DNA of 64,000 nucleotides from Woeseiaceae bacterium. Its GTDB lineage: Bacteria > Pseudomonadota > Gammaproteobacteria > Steroidobacterales > Woeseiaceae. The stretch spans positions 62,001 through 126,000 of the forward strand of contig JAJFKT010000004.1 of NCBI GenBank assembly GCA_021773075.1. Direction: 5' to 3'. Below the pieces are notes generated by a model that did no database searches, had not been told where the DNA came from, and saw only the letters and a program-made list of their open reading frames with translations. Both the position numbers and the translations under genes were made by a program. Below, piece after piece: positions 7,644 through 16,077 of the stretch; position 1 is the first letter of the stretch; every line of letters begins with the position of its first letter.

Positions 7644-9731
7644 TTGGACAAGCAGAAGCAGCAAAAACGCAATCGAATCATAGCGCTTACATTTGTTAGC
7701 GTTTTGCTGCTGGTCGTCTACGGCCCACTCGCACAATGGTTCGTCGCGGCTGATCGTGTTCTCTTCGATCAGCTTGCCGGCAGAATGCCCAACAAGGCAC
7801 TCGAGAATGCCTACATCGCCAGTATTGATAGCCATCGGGCAGGTCAGGAAGGAACACTAGTACAATACGGCCGGGTTATTGAGGTCCTGCAAGACTCCGG
7901 AGTAAGGCGAATTATTCTGGCGAACCCTCCGGAGATTGCGGCATCAGATGACTTGCCCACCTGGTCTTCCCTCTTGAATTCACAAAGCCCGGTCTATGCA
8001 CCGACACGACATCGCTTTGCCGATATCGCAACACGTGATGGATTCGTATCAATACTTCCTGATAATGACAATGTGCTCCGGCAGTCGGAGCTTTGGCACC
8101 TGAACAGTGGTGTTATGTCTCCGTCACTGCCGCTGGCTGTAGATTTCGATTCAACCGTGTCGGGAGCGGGTAGTATTCCAACCCACTCCGACGATGTCAT
8201 CTATTTTTCGAGTTACGTTGACCTGCCGCGTATCGACGTCAGCCAGCTTCTGGCCGGCGGTTCAAAAGATTTTTTGAAGGACGCTACCGTCTTTGTCGAT
8301 TCCGATTTGGCTTTTGTAGACGCAGTGGCGATGCTGCCATCCGGACAACTCGTCACTACGTCAGAAATCACAGCGACCTTACTTGCTGGCCTTGAGCACA
8401 ATCGCACGATTAGCATGCCAGCCGGCATCAAGGCTATGGAATATCTGATCCCAGCACTACTCGCAATCGTTGCGGTACTGTTCCTGCCCGATCGAAATCG
8501 TCGTGACATTTCGATGGTCTCGATTACCGTTGTCGCGATATTGCTGCTGGCGGAAGCCGTACTATTGTATGGCCTTCAAATTCGACTGGACCTTGGCCGG
8601 CCGATGCTGATTTTCGTCGGAGTCGCGATTCTAAGTGCCTGGCTGGTCGTCGACGTCAAGAAATTTTCAGGCGATGCCTTTAAGAAAGGTGCGGACTTCC
8701 TGGCCGCGGGTCGACTTGAACCGGCTTTTGCTGAATTCCGGCGTTGCAATCCTTCAGAGACGGTTGCATCTGTCATGTACAAGTTGTCGCTGGAGTTTGA
8801 GCAACAAGCGAAACCTGAACGCGCGGAAGCGGTATTGGAATGGATGAAACGAACTCAAGGCCCCAGCGCGAGCAACGTCGCGGCGTCGAAGAAAGCAAGC
8901 GGTGCTCCCGAACGCCTGGGTCGCTATGTCATCGAAAAACGGGTTGGCCGCGGGGCAATGGGTGCGGTCTACCTGGCGAAAGATCCACGAATTAATCGCG
9001 CCGTAGCGGTAAAAGCGATATCGATCGAAAAAGAATTTGAGGACGAAGAACTGAAGGAAGCGCGTTTGCGCTTCTACCGTGAAGCGGAATCGGCCGGACG
9101 TCTGACACACCCAAATATCATTACCGTCTTCGATGCTGGCGAAGACAAAGGCCTGGCATACATTGCGATGGAGTACGTGCCCGGCATACCGCTACGAAGC
9201 TTCACCGATCCGAAGAAATTGCTGGCACCTAAACGGGCGATGGAACTGGCCGCGGCGACCGCAGATGGCCTGGATTATGCGCATAATCAAGGCGTTATTC
9301 ACCGTGACATAAAGCCGGCGAATCTTTTGTATAACCCCAAAGACGGCACGATTAAGATCAGCGATTTCGGTGTTGCCCGCATGACCGATAACAACAAGAC
9401 CAAAACCGGCATCGTCCTCGGTACTCCAATGTACATGTCACCCGAACAACTGGGCGCAGAAGATCTCACAGGGCTATCGGACTTGTTTTCACTTGGTGTT
9501 ACCCTATACGAGCTTTTGGTAGGTGAGGTACCGTTCAAAGCATCGAACATCGCAGTATTGATGACAAAAATAACAACTGAAGACCCTGCGCCAATCTCAA
9601 GTCGCCGCGCGGGCTTACCGCCGAGTATAGATGCTGTACTGATGAAAGCACTGGCAAAACGCCCACAAGATCGCTTTTCCTGCGGTGCCGAAATGGCTAT
9701 CGCACTGCGGAATTGCGCGAAAATTACTTGA
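7644..9731 (+). CDS. CHASE2-domain transmembrane serine/threonine protein kinase
   Basis: A 695-residue receptor-like kinase. One N-terminal helix (about 11-27) leads into a CHASE2-type extracytoplasmic sensor (about 30-265), then three closely packed helices (about 268-345). A cytoplasmic linker (350-420) precedes a Hanks-type kinase domain (about 424-690). Catalytic features are all present: VGRGAMGAVYL (glycine loop), VAVKA (lysine near 456), HRDIKPANLL (near 553), ISDFGVARM (near 574) and GTPMYMSPEQ. The start is TTG at 7644 with GGGA about 12 bases before it; an out-of-frame ATG at 7634 opens only a short ORF. A TATAAT sits at 7608-7613 but lacks a -35. It is followed by PP2C phosphatase and FHA genes, forming a signalling cassette. 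Confidence 0.93.
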   Translation: MDKQKQQKRNRIIALTFVSVLLLVVYGPLAQWFVAADRVLFDQLAGRMPNKALENAYIASIDSHRAGQEGTLVQYGRVIEVLQDSGVRRIILANPPEIAASDDLPTWSSLLNSQSPVYAPTRHRFADIATRDGFVSILPDNDNVLRQSELWHLNSGVMSPSLPLAVDFDSTVSGAGSIPTHSDDVIYFSSYVDLPRIDVSQLLAGGSKDFLKDATVFVDSDLAFVDAVAMLPSGQLVTTSEITATLLAGLEHNRTISMPAGIKAMEYLIPALLAIVAVLFLPDRNRRDISMVSITVVAILLLAEAVLLYGLQIRLDLGRPMLIFVGVAILSAWLVVDVKKFSGDAFKKGADFLAAGRLEPAFAEFRRCNPSETVASVMYKLSLEFEQQAKPERAEAVLEWMKRTQGPSASNVAASKKASGAPERLGRYVIEKRVGRGAMGAVYLAKDPRINRAVAVKAISIEKEFEDEELKEARLRFYREAESAGRLTHPNIITVFDAGEDKGLAYIAMEYVPGIPLRSFTDPKKLLAPKRAMELAAATADGLDYAHNQGVIHRDIKPANLLYNPKDGTIKISDFGVARMTDNNKTKTGIVLGTPMYMSPEQLGAEDLTGLSDLFSLGVTLYELLVGEVPFKASNIAVLMTKITTEDPAPISSRRAGLPPSIDAVLMKALAKRPQDRFSCGAEMAIALRNCAKIT

Positions 9732-9758
9732 AGCCGGCATGAGCGATAGATATACGAT

Positions 9759-10586
9759 ATGACACTGCGCGGAAAAATTGATTTTGCGGAACTCACCGAT
9801 ACCGGGCGGGTTCGCGAACATAATGAGGATGCGATTGGTTCCGACGGAGACATCGGTCTAATGGTTCTCGCTGATGGCATGGGCGGGTATAACGCCGGTG
9901 AAGTCGCCAGTGGTATCGCCGTACAAATCGTTTCAGAGCTGGCCGCCGCAGGTGCCGACCGAGAAGAGCGAAATGACATTGATCCGCACAGTGGAATGAT
10001 GCGTCAGTCGATTGTGCTACGCGATGCTGTTTATCGCGCTAACAAAATTATTTACCAGACGGCGCAAAGTCAAACCCATTGTGAAGGCATGGGTACGACC
10101 ATAGTCGCCTGCATGTTTCATGACGACAAAGTCTCTATCGCCCACGTTGGTGACTCACGAGCCTATCGTCTTCGCGGCGGTGATCTGACTCAGGTGACGC
10201 TCGATCATTCATTATTACAAGAGTTGGTCGACAGAGGATTTTATTCAGCTGAGGAAGCGCAACGCTCTACAAATCGGAATTATGTGACCCGGGCACTGGG
10301 TGTGGAACCGACAGTAGAAGTCGAGGTTCACGAGCACGAAGTACTTCCTGATGACGTCTATTTACTGTGTTCAGATGGCCTGTGCGACATGGTCGAGGAT
10401 GACGATATTCACTTAACTATCAGTACTTTTAATGCTAGTCTTGACGTCGTTGGTCAACAGCTGGTGGACTTAGCTAATGACCATGGTGGGCGTGACAACA
10501 TATCGGTAATGCTCGCACAGGTTAAGGAAGCCTTCCCGGCAAAAAAGGGCCTGTTTGCGAAAATTGCTGGTTTATTTCGTTCCTAG
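9759..10586 (+). CDS. PP2C-family serine/threonine protein phosphatase
   Basis: A 275-residue soluble Mn2+/Mg2+-dependent phosphatase. Signature motifs are TDTGRVREHNEDAIG (about 9-23), LADGMGGYNAGEVASG (about 36-51), AHVGDSRAYRLR (near 130), CSDGLCDMVEDDDI (near 207) and GGRDNISVMLA (near 248). These supply the metal-binding aspartates. It starts 27 bases after the kinase stop and is followed by an FHA protein. The inferred role is reversal of phosphorylation by the neighbouring kinase, a common pairing of the two families. Confidence 0.95.
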   Translation: MTLRGKIDFAELTDTGRVREHNEDAIGSDGDIGLMVLADGMGGYNAGEVASGIAVQIVSELAAAGADREERNDIDPHSGMMRQSIVLRDAVYRANKIIYQTAQSQTHCEGMGTTIVACMFHDDKVSIAHVGDSRAYRLRGGDLTQVTLDHSLLQELVDRGFYSAEEAQRSTNRNYVTRALGVEPTVEVEVHEHEVLPDDVYLLCSDGLCDMVEDDDIHLTISTFNASLDVVGQQLVDLANDHGGRDNISVMLAQVKEAFPAKKGLFAKIAGLFRS

Positions 10587-10626
10587 GAAGTGAGCTGGGA
10601 ATGCCAAGAATAATGAGCGAGAAATC

Positions 10627-11478
10627 ATGGCAAGGTTAATTCTAAGTCTGGACAATCAAGTTCTGGCTGAATACAACATGACCAAGGAACGCTACACCAT
10701 TGGTCGGCTTCCGGATAATGATGTGCGGATCGATAATCCTGCGGTCAGTGGACACCATTCGCTGATTATCAATATTCTAAATGACTCCTTCCTCGAGGAT
10801 TTGAACAGCACCAATGGCACCTACGTCAATGGAAAGCTGATCAAGAAACACGCTCTGCAACACGGTGACGTCATCACAATTGGGCATCATCAGCTACGAT
10901 TCTCAGATCAACAAGCGAATGAAACCGAACAGGATGAGTTCGAAAAAACGATGGTCATTCCGACCGGCCAGCAGAATGCTGACCAGTTGGCAAAGGCTGA
11001 AGCTGCTGCAGAAGCAGCCGCTGCCGCTGACCAGCAAAAAGAGGACAAGCAATCGTTCGGTCAGTCGGACGCAGCCGCTGCCGTGAAGCTTGATGCAGAA
11101 GAAGCCGCAGCCCTCGAAGAAGAGCCCAAAGCACCGCCCGCTAGCGAAAAAGTATCGCATACGGATACGTCTTACGGCATTGACCCTGCCAATGCACCAA
11201 GTGCTCTACCCTTAGCCAAGCTGCAGGTTCTTAGCGGCGCGTTCGCGGGCCGCGAGCTCGAGTTGACCAAAGCGCTGACAACGCTAGGTCGTCCAGGTGT
11301 GCAAGTCGCAGCGGTTACCCGCCGTGCCGAAGGCTATTTCATCGTGCACGTTGAATCCGGCAAAGAAGGCGATTTTCCGCTCGTTAACGGAACGCCAATC
11401 GGCCAGCAGGCACGCAAGCTGGTCGATAACGACGTCGTACAACTGGCTGGTGTGAAAATGGGCTTCTTTGCTTCCTAG
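10627..11478 (+). CDS. FHA-domain protein with degenerate second FHA-like domain
   Basis: A 283-residue soluble adaptor. The N-terminal FHA domain (about 1-95) has the phosphothreonine-binding residues: IGRLPDNDV, SGHHS and STNGTYVNG. A low-complexity Ala/Glu/Gln linker follows (about 105-180). A second FHA-like fold (about 195-283) keeps TLGRPG and VNGTPIG but lacks the S-x-x-H pair, so it probably does not bind phosphopeptide. As third gene of the kinase-phosphatase-FHA cassette it is the likely phospho-reader or substrate; EKTMVIP just after the first FHA domain could be a phosphorylated threonine site (inference). Confidence 0.9.
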   Translation: MARLILSLDNQVLAEYNMTKERYTIGRLPDNDVRIDNPAVSGHHSLIINILNDSFLEDLNSTNGTYVNGKLIKKHALQHGDVITIGHHQLRFSDQQANETEQDEFEKTMVIPTGQQNADQLAKAEAAAEAAAAADQQKEDKQSFGQSDAAAAVKLDAEEAAALEEEPKAPPASEKVSHTDTSYGIDPANAPSALPLAKLQVLSGAFAGRELELTKALTTLGRPGVQVAAVTRRAEGYFIVHVESGKEGDFPLVNGTPIGQQARKLVDNDVVQLAGVKMGFFAS

Positions 11479-11509
11479 CTAGCCGCGCCAGGGCTTTCTG
11501 CGGGAGACC

Positions 11510-12916
11510 TCAGGAAAATCCCTCGTCCGAATAATCGCTGTAGTTGTCCGGCACCCAGTTCTCGAATTTTGTATAACGGCCTACGAATGTCAGCGGAAAA
11601 TCGCCGATAGGTCCATTACGTTGTTTGGCGATGGCAATGTCTGCAACACCTTTACGCGGCGTATCCTGGTTATAGACTTCCTCACGATAAATAAAGACGA
11701 TGATATCGGCATCCTGCTCGATCGCACCGGACTCTCTTAAATCGGACATAACCGGACGCTTATCGGTTCGTTGCTCAACACCACGATTTAGCTGCGATAA
11801 CGCGATAACCGGGCAACTCATTTCTTTCGCCAAAGCTTTGAGGCCACGCGATATTTCAGAAATCTCGGTCGCTCTGTTTTCCTTGTTTCCCGGAACCTGC
11901 ATTAACTGCAAGTAGTCGACTACAACCAAACCCAGTCCATGCTCGCGTTGCAGACGCCGTGCACGCGCCCGAATCTCGCCTGGCGATAATCCCGGCGTGT
12001 CGTCAATGAAGACAGGAGCCTCCGACATCAGTTGCACTGCCGTATTGATACGCGACCAGTCCTCGTCCGGGAAATTACCGGTCCGCAAGTGCGTCTGGTC
12101 GACACGACCTAGCGAAGAGATCATGCGAAACGCCAATTGCTCGGCCGGCATTTCCATTGAAAAAATAGCTGTCGGCACTTTGGATCCAATCGCTGCATTT
12201 TCCGCTATATTGACGGCGAGGGTCGTCTTACCCATGGATGGGCGTCCCGCAACAATAACCAGATCACCGGGTTGCAAGCCAGCTGTCAATTTATCGAACT
12301 CATTGAAACCGGTTGAGACACCGGTGATGTCGCCGTCAGATTGATGCAGCAAGTCAATGCGATCAACGGCCGCCGGAAGAATATCCTTTAAAGACTTGAA
12401 GCCTTTTTTGCCGCGGGAGCCCTTCTCGGCGATTTCAAAAACCATTTTCTCGGCATCATCAAGTACTTCTGCCGCTGTGCGTCCGTCATTGGTAAATGCG
12501 CTACCCGCGATTTCATTACCCGCCGAAATTAGGGCCCGCAATGTGGCACGTTCTCTGAGAATTTTGGCATAGGCTCTGGCATTCGCCGCACCGGCTGTCT
12601 CATTCGCGAGTGTTGCGAGATATTCGAGACCACCCGAGCTTTCCAGTTCTCCCCGGCCATCGAGGTGTTCGGAAACGGTGACGACGTCGCAGGGACTGCC
12701 ACCTTCGATCAGGTTTTGAATAGCGGTGAAGATCAGACGATGATCTTTCCGGTAGAAATCATCGCTTACGATGACATCGGCGACCTTGTCCCAGGCTAAT
12801 GCATCGAGCATCAGGCCACCGATAAGCGATTGTTCCGCTTCTATGGAGTTCGGCGGTACCTTGAGACGCTGTTCAGCGCCCCCGTCGACCATGCCATCGT
12901 CCAACGCTCGGACCAT
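11510..12916 (-). CDS. dnaB: replicative DNA helicase DnaB
   Basis: Hexameric 5'-3' helicase of the replication fork. At 468 residues it is normal length. The N-terminal DnaG-interacting domain (VPPNSIEAEQSLIGGLM, about 20-36) is followed by a RecA-like motor with GRPSMGKTT (near 226), VVVDYLQLM (near 335) and RDKRPVMSDLRESGAIEQD-type helicase motifs. No intein interrupts it. It is the last gene of the rpsF-rpsR-DUF2232-rplI-dnaB run, 75 bases after rplI, the usual gammaproteobacterial arrangement. The start is ATG at 12916. Confidence 0.97.
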   Translation of the reverse strand: MVRALDDGMVDGGAEQRLKVPPNSIEAEQSLIGGLMLDALAWDKVADVIVSDDFYRKDHRLIFTAIQNLIEGGSPCDVVTVSEHLDGRGELESSGGLEYLATLANETAGAANARAYAKILRERATLRALISAGNEIAGSAFTNDGRTAAEVLDDAEKMVFEIAEKGSRGKKGFKSLKDILPAAVDRIDLLHQSDGDITGVSTGFNEFDKLTAGLQPGDLVIVAGRPSMGKTTLAVNIAENAAIGSKVPTAIFSMEMPAEQLAFRMISSLGRVDQTHLRTGNFPDEDWSRINTAVQLMSEAPVFIDDTPGLSPGEIRARARRLQREHGLGLVVVDYLQLMQVPGNKENRATEISEISRGLKALAKEMSCPVIALSQLNRGVEQRTDKRPVMSDLRESGAIEQDADIIVFIYREEVYNQDTPRKGVADIAIAKQRNGPIGDFPLTFVGRYTKFENWVPDNYSDYSDEGFS

Positions 12917-12991
12917 TCCCCAATTTCCTGTGCCAGTATTTATTCTGGCTTAAAGGTAACACAGCCGACCATTTTCGACCGGCTCAATAAT

Positions 12992-13441
12992 TTACTCGGC
13001 GGCTACAACCCGAACCGTAACTTCTGCATTCACATCACTGTGCAGATGGACGCCGACCGGGAATTCGCCTAGCTCATGGATCGGACCGTCCGGCATACGA
13101 ATTTCGCTGCGCTCAACCTCAACCTGAATAGCGGCAAACGCCTCAGCGATGTCGATCGGGCCAACGGAGCCAAACAACTTGTCTTCGCTACCCGCATTGG
13201 CAGGGATAACGAGCTCCACGCCGTTAATCGATTTCGCCCGAGTTTTAGCAGCGGCAAGCTCTTCACCTGCGGCCTTCTCAAGCTCGGCACGACGTGCTTC
13301 GATCTTCTTCATATTATCAGGCGTTGCCAAAGCTGCTTTGCCCTGCGGAAGCAGGAAATTACGCCCATAGCCCGGCTTGACCTTTACGAGGTCACCGATG
13401 CCGCCAAGATTTTCAACGCTTTCCAACAAAATAACGTTCAT
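12992..13441 (-). CDS. rplI: 50S ribosomal protein L9
   Basis: Binds 23S rRNA domain V at the base of the L1 stalk. The 149-residue product starts MNVILLESVENLGGIGDLVKV; the open frame extends 9 codons further upstream, but this ATG matches the family start and overlaps the DUF2232 stop by 4 bases. The N-terminal domain contains GYGRNFLLPQGKA, then the long central helix (about 40-75), then the C-terminal rRNA-binding domain (AFAAIQVEVERSEIRMPDGP). Translation is probably coupled to the preceding gene. Confidence 0.96.
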   Translation of the reverse strand: MNVILLESVENLGGIGDLVKVKPGYGRNFLLPQGKAALATPDNMKKIEARRAELEKAAGEELAAAKTRAKSINGVELVIPANAGSEDKLFGSVGPIDIAEAFAAIQVEVERSEIRMPDGPIHELGEFPVGVHLHSDVNAEVTVRVVAAE

Positions 13442-14322
13442 ATTTTCGAACCTTTCCGTTTTTTCCATCGACGCCGGAAATCAAACCATGCGTCACTAAA
13501 TCCCATCAATGCCAGCACCATTACCAGCAAGACCTGCAAAAAAGGCAGCAACAGATACATTGATACTACCGCTATCGACGGCAGAATTGCGGCATCGCGC
13601 AACCAGTGCACGACTGCCAATCCTTGCATCATGAACATGACGAACAACATGTACGTAATGTTCTGCAGCCAGGTCGCGTCGATCACGAATGCCAACAGCG
13701 AAATCAATGCAACCGTTAACGCAATCACGCGCCCAAAATTCAAGTCCCGAAACTGTCCATATGCAACTGTTTCGGTGGTCAATCGCTGATACAGCGAGTA
13801 ACCAAATAACAAAGCAGCTGTATGCAGCAGCCAGAATGCGAGGGCAACCGTTATAGTCACGACCTCTGCAGTAAACACCGTGGTGTCCAACTGCAATCCG
13901 TTTTGCCTGAAAATCTCAGCCATCTGGTCCAGATACGGCTGCCAAAACGCAGCTCGATCGGGAACAGCCAGCTGAAACAAAAGCAGTGCTGCAACCGCCA
14001 CGATCACTGATACTTGTAAAGTCAGTGTCAAAGACCGCGTCGTTACCAGCATTACTGCCAGCAACAAGGCCGGTACAAACGTCCCGGCCGTCAAACCTAT
14101 TACTGAAGCCAGCGTCCCACCAAGTAGCAGGAAAAGTACTGCCACAATCGCGGTGGCGGACATTGCTTCAATAACGGCAAATCTTGCGCCGTTTGCCAAA
14201 ACCAGCAACACCAGTATGGCGCCGCCCGTTAGCTGCGGTGCTGGTAGTAACAACGCTACGACCAGTCCCAATACCGCATTTTGCGGCCGTGCGACCAGCC
14301 GATCGGCTATCGCCTGTAGCAC
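13438..14322 (-). CDS. DUF2232 (YybS-like) inner-membrane protein
   Basis: A 294-residue integral membrane protein with about seven to eight hydrophobic segments and a basic C-terminus (RRRWKKRKGSKI). DUF2232 proteins of unknown function lie between rpsR and rplI in many non-enteric gammaproteobacteria, and this one has that location exactly. The start is GTG at 14322, 21 bases after the rpsR stop. The stop overlaps the rplI start by 4 bases. Its conserved place inside a ribosomal-protein operon suggests co-expression with ribosome synthesis rather than a ribosomal role. Confidence 0.85.
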   Translation of the reverse strand: MLQAIADRLVARPQNAVLGLVVALLLPAPQLTGGAILVLLVLANGARFAVIEAMSATAIVAVLFLLLGGTLASVIGLTAGTFVPALLLAVMLVTTRSLTLTLQVSVIVAVAALLLFQLAVPDRAAFWQPYLDQMAEIFRQNGLQLDTTVFTAEVVTITVALAFWLLHTAALLFGYSLYQRLTTETVAYGQFRDLNFGRVIALTVALISLLAFVIDATWLQNITYMLFVMFMMQGLAVVHWLRDAAILPSIAVVSMYLLLPFLQVLLVMVLALMGFSDAWFDFRRRWKKRKGSKI

Positions 14323-14343
14323 AAGACCTGCTCCGACAGCGTT

Positions 14344-14568
14344 TTAGTGGCGGTCGGTGTACGGCAGCAGAGCGAGGAATCGAGCCCGCTTTACAGCCGA
14401 TGCCAGCTGACGCTGGTAACGAGCCTTCGTACCAGTGATACGACTTGGGACAATTTTGCCCGTCTCTGTAACGTACGCCTTCAACAGATTGAGATCCTTG
14501 TAATCGATCTCCGTGATGCCTTCGGCGGTGAAACGGCAATATTTCCGTCTACGTGAATAACGACTCAT
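14344..14568 (-). CDS. rpsR: 30S ribosomal protein S18
   Basis: Small-subunit protein that binds S6 and 16S rRNA helix 22. The 74 residues contain [19 protein letters not shown] near the N-terminus, then [20 protein letters not shown] and a basic tail typical of S18. It starts 11 bases after rpsF, and the two products form the S6:S18 heterodimer. The family length and sequence are unambiguous. Confidence 0.97.
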   Translation of the reverse strand: MSRYSRRRKYCRFTAEGITEIDYKDLNLLKAYVTETGKIVPSRITGTKARYQRQLASAVKRARFLALLPYTDRH

Positions 14569-14579
14569 AGCAATTCTCC

Positions 14580-15218
14580 TTAGGCGCTCTTAGCTTCGGC
14601 ATCAGCTTCAGGGGCTGGCTCTGCGGCCGCCTCTTCGCTTTCAGTTTCAACAGCGGCCTCTGCTTCTTTTTCAGCTGCAGGCACTTTTTCTTCTGCGGCA
14701 GGCGCTGCTTCTTCAGCCTCAGGCGCTTTTTCTTCTGCGGCGGGCGCTGCTTCATCAGCCGCCGGTGTTTCTTCAACTGCTGGCGGAGCGGCCTCTTCAG
14801 CCTTCTCATCAGCCGCACGTTCAGAACGCATGGCGGCTTCGGCTACTGCCTTGGCATCGCGGCGCTGCTGTGCCTCTTTCTCTTTCGCTTTTTCTTCAGC
14901 GACTGCAACGGCCATTGGCGATGCTTCAATCACAGCGTCATCACGAGAAATAACGAGGTGGCGTAGAACGGCGTCATTGAATTTGAAGGCTGTTTTAACT
15001 TCCTGGATCACAGAAAAGTCGCACTCAACGTTGAGAAGAGCGTAATGCGCCTTATGGATTTTGTTGATCGGATGTGCCAGCTGGCGGCGACCCCAATCTT
15101 CGCTGCGGTGAACGCTGCCACCTGATTCAGTCACCATGCCGTGGTATTTTTCTACCATGGCAGGAACTTGTTCGCTCTGGTCCGGATGAACCAGAAACAC
15201 GATTTCGTAGTGTCTCAT
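14580..15218 (-). CDS. rpsF: 30S ribosomal protein S6 with long Ala/Glu-rich C-terminal extension
   Basis: S6 core at residues 1 to about 100 ([34 protein letters not shown] segment, [12 protein letters not shown]). A roughly 110-residue tail rich in Ala, Glu, Pro and Lys follows (about 105-212), giving 212 residues against the usual 95-135. The tail is built from imperfect repeats such as [20 protein letters not shown], and the DNA repeats the underlying GCTTCTTC/TTCTTCTGCGGC pattern. Some gammaproteobacterial S6 proteins (E. coli included) are modified by RimK-added glutamates at the C-terminus; a gene-encoded acidic tail may serve a similar purpose (inference). It is first in the rpsF operon. 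Confidence 0.95.
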   Translation of the reverse strand: MRHYEIVFLVHPDQSEQVPAMVEKYHGMVTESGGSVHRSEDWGRRQLAHPINKIHKAHYALLNVECDFSVIQEVKTAFKFNDAVLRHLVISRDDAVIEASPMAVAVAEEKAKEKEAQQRRDAKAVAEAAMRSERAADEKAEEAAPPAVEETPAADEAAPAAEEKAPEAEEAAPAAEEKVPAAEKEAEAAVETESEEAAAEPAPEADAEAKSA

Positions 15219-15239
15219 TGTTGCCCCTTACGGATTTTA

Positions 15240-15262
15240 GCTACCCGACCATTCGGTGTAGC
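15240..15262 (-). promoter_or_regulatory. putative S6:S18 autoregulatory leader hairpin
   Basis: In the rpsF leader on the minus strand, GCTAC and GTAGC close a stem enclosing ACCGAATGGTCGG, 21 bases before the start codon. A stem-loop with an exposed CCG is the published mRNA motif bound by the S6:S18 complex. The match here is by eye and the exact bulge arrangement is uncertain. Confidence 0.5.
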
Positions 15263-15270
15263 AAGAGGGT

Positions 15271-15290
15271 TCCCGCCCAAGTGGACGGGA
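15271..15290 (-). promoter_or_regulatory. upstream leader hairpin of rpsF
   Basis: A second stem in the rpsF leader. On the minus strand TCCCGTCC and GGGCGGGA pair over 8 bp with one G-U pair and the loop ACTT. The same bases on the plus strand give a C-A mismatch, which favours transcription with rpsF. Its role is unknown; it could be part of the S6:S18 leader or the rlmB 3' end. Confidence 0.4.
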
Positions 15291-15309
15291 GGCGCATCCT
15301 ACCGAAGGC

Positions 15310-16077
15310 TTAAGGGCGGTGCAAGGCCCTTTGACGCACTATTTCATAGAGACAAACGCCCGTAGCCACGGACACATTGAGGCTTGAGACCACGCCTTCC
15401 ATCGGCAGACTAACCAGAGTGTCGCAGCGACTGCTGATGCTCTTGCTGAGGCCGGTCTGCTCGCGGCCCATAACCAGCGCAACGGAGCCACTCAAATCTG
15501 CCTCAAACAGGCTGGAATCGGCTTTATCGCTAGTCCCTATCGCCCGCACACCATAATCTGCCAACCAACCCAATACGCGATTCAAATTACCAACTGTGGC
15601 AAAGGGGAGTTGTTCCGCTGCTCCGGCCGCAACTTTGCTCACGGTTGGACCGAGGCCGGCCGCGGCGTGTCGAGGGACGATGACAGCGTCCACGCCGGCC
15701 GCGTCCGCCGTTCGCATACAGGCGCCGAGATTATGTGGGTCCTGAACGCCGTCAAGCACCAGCAGTAGTAACGGCTCAACGTCGGCTGCCTCAAGGCGCG
15801 TCTCGACCAGCGTGCGCAATCCAGCCTCATCCATGAGGGTACTGCGTGAGACCTCCGCTATGACGCCCTGATGACGCGCCTCACCGCCCATCTGGGCCAG
15901 GCGCGCGCGATTTGCAGCCTGGACGTCGATTCCAGAGTTTCGTGCCAAATCGATCACCGCCTGAACCCTCGGATTGGCCGTTTGGTATTCCGCATAAACT
16001 CGGCGCACGTCGCTCGAGCCTGTCGCCAACAGCTGTTCGACAGCGCGAAGGCCGGTTATGTAGTGGGATTTGCTCAC
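15310..16077 (-). CDS. rlmB: 23S rRNA (guanosine(2251)-2'-O)-methyltransferase RlmB
   Basis: SpoU-type SPOUT methyltransferase modifying G2251 of 23S rRNA. It has 255 residues with an N-terminal substrate-binding domain (YITGLRAVEQLLATGSSDVRR) and the three SpoU motifs: QDPHNLGACMRTADAAG, LVMGREQTGLS and LPMEGVVSSLNVSVATGV. Its start overlaps the rnr stop by 4 bases (16074-16077), so translation is coupled to rnr; rnr-rlmB is a conserved pair, followed here as usual by rpsF. Confidence 0.96.
   Translation of the reverse strand: MSKSHYITGLRAVEQLLATGSSDVRRVYAEYQTANPRVQAVIDLARNSGIDVQAANRARLAQMGGEARHQGVIAEVSRSTLMDEAGLRTLVETRLEAADVEPLLLLVLDGVQDPHNLGACMRTADAAGVDAVIVPRHAAAGLGPTVSKVAAGAAEQLPFATVGNLNRVLGWLADYGVRAIGTSDKADSSLFEADLSGSVALVMGREQTGLSKSISSRCDTLVSLPMEGVVSSLNVSVATGVCLYEIVRQRALHRP

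Noticed and set aside
9299..9979. 226-codon frame antisense to the kinase and PP2C genes
   Set aside because: Ser/Ala/Arg-rich translation typical of a shadow frame; spans the kinase-phosphatase junction.
7644..11478. Type VI secretion signalling module
   Set aside because: Kinase, phosphatase and FHA proteins also occur in T6SS loci, but no tss, hcp or vgrG gene is present here.
13076..13789. 237-codon frame antisense to rplI and the DUF2232 gene
   Set aside because: Overlaps a certain ribosomal protein gene; translation shows no recognisable fold.
14580..14830. Repeat array resembling CRISPR or a minisatellite in rpsF
   Set aside because: The repeats are in frame, imperfect and encode the Ala/Glu tail; there are no regular spacers.
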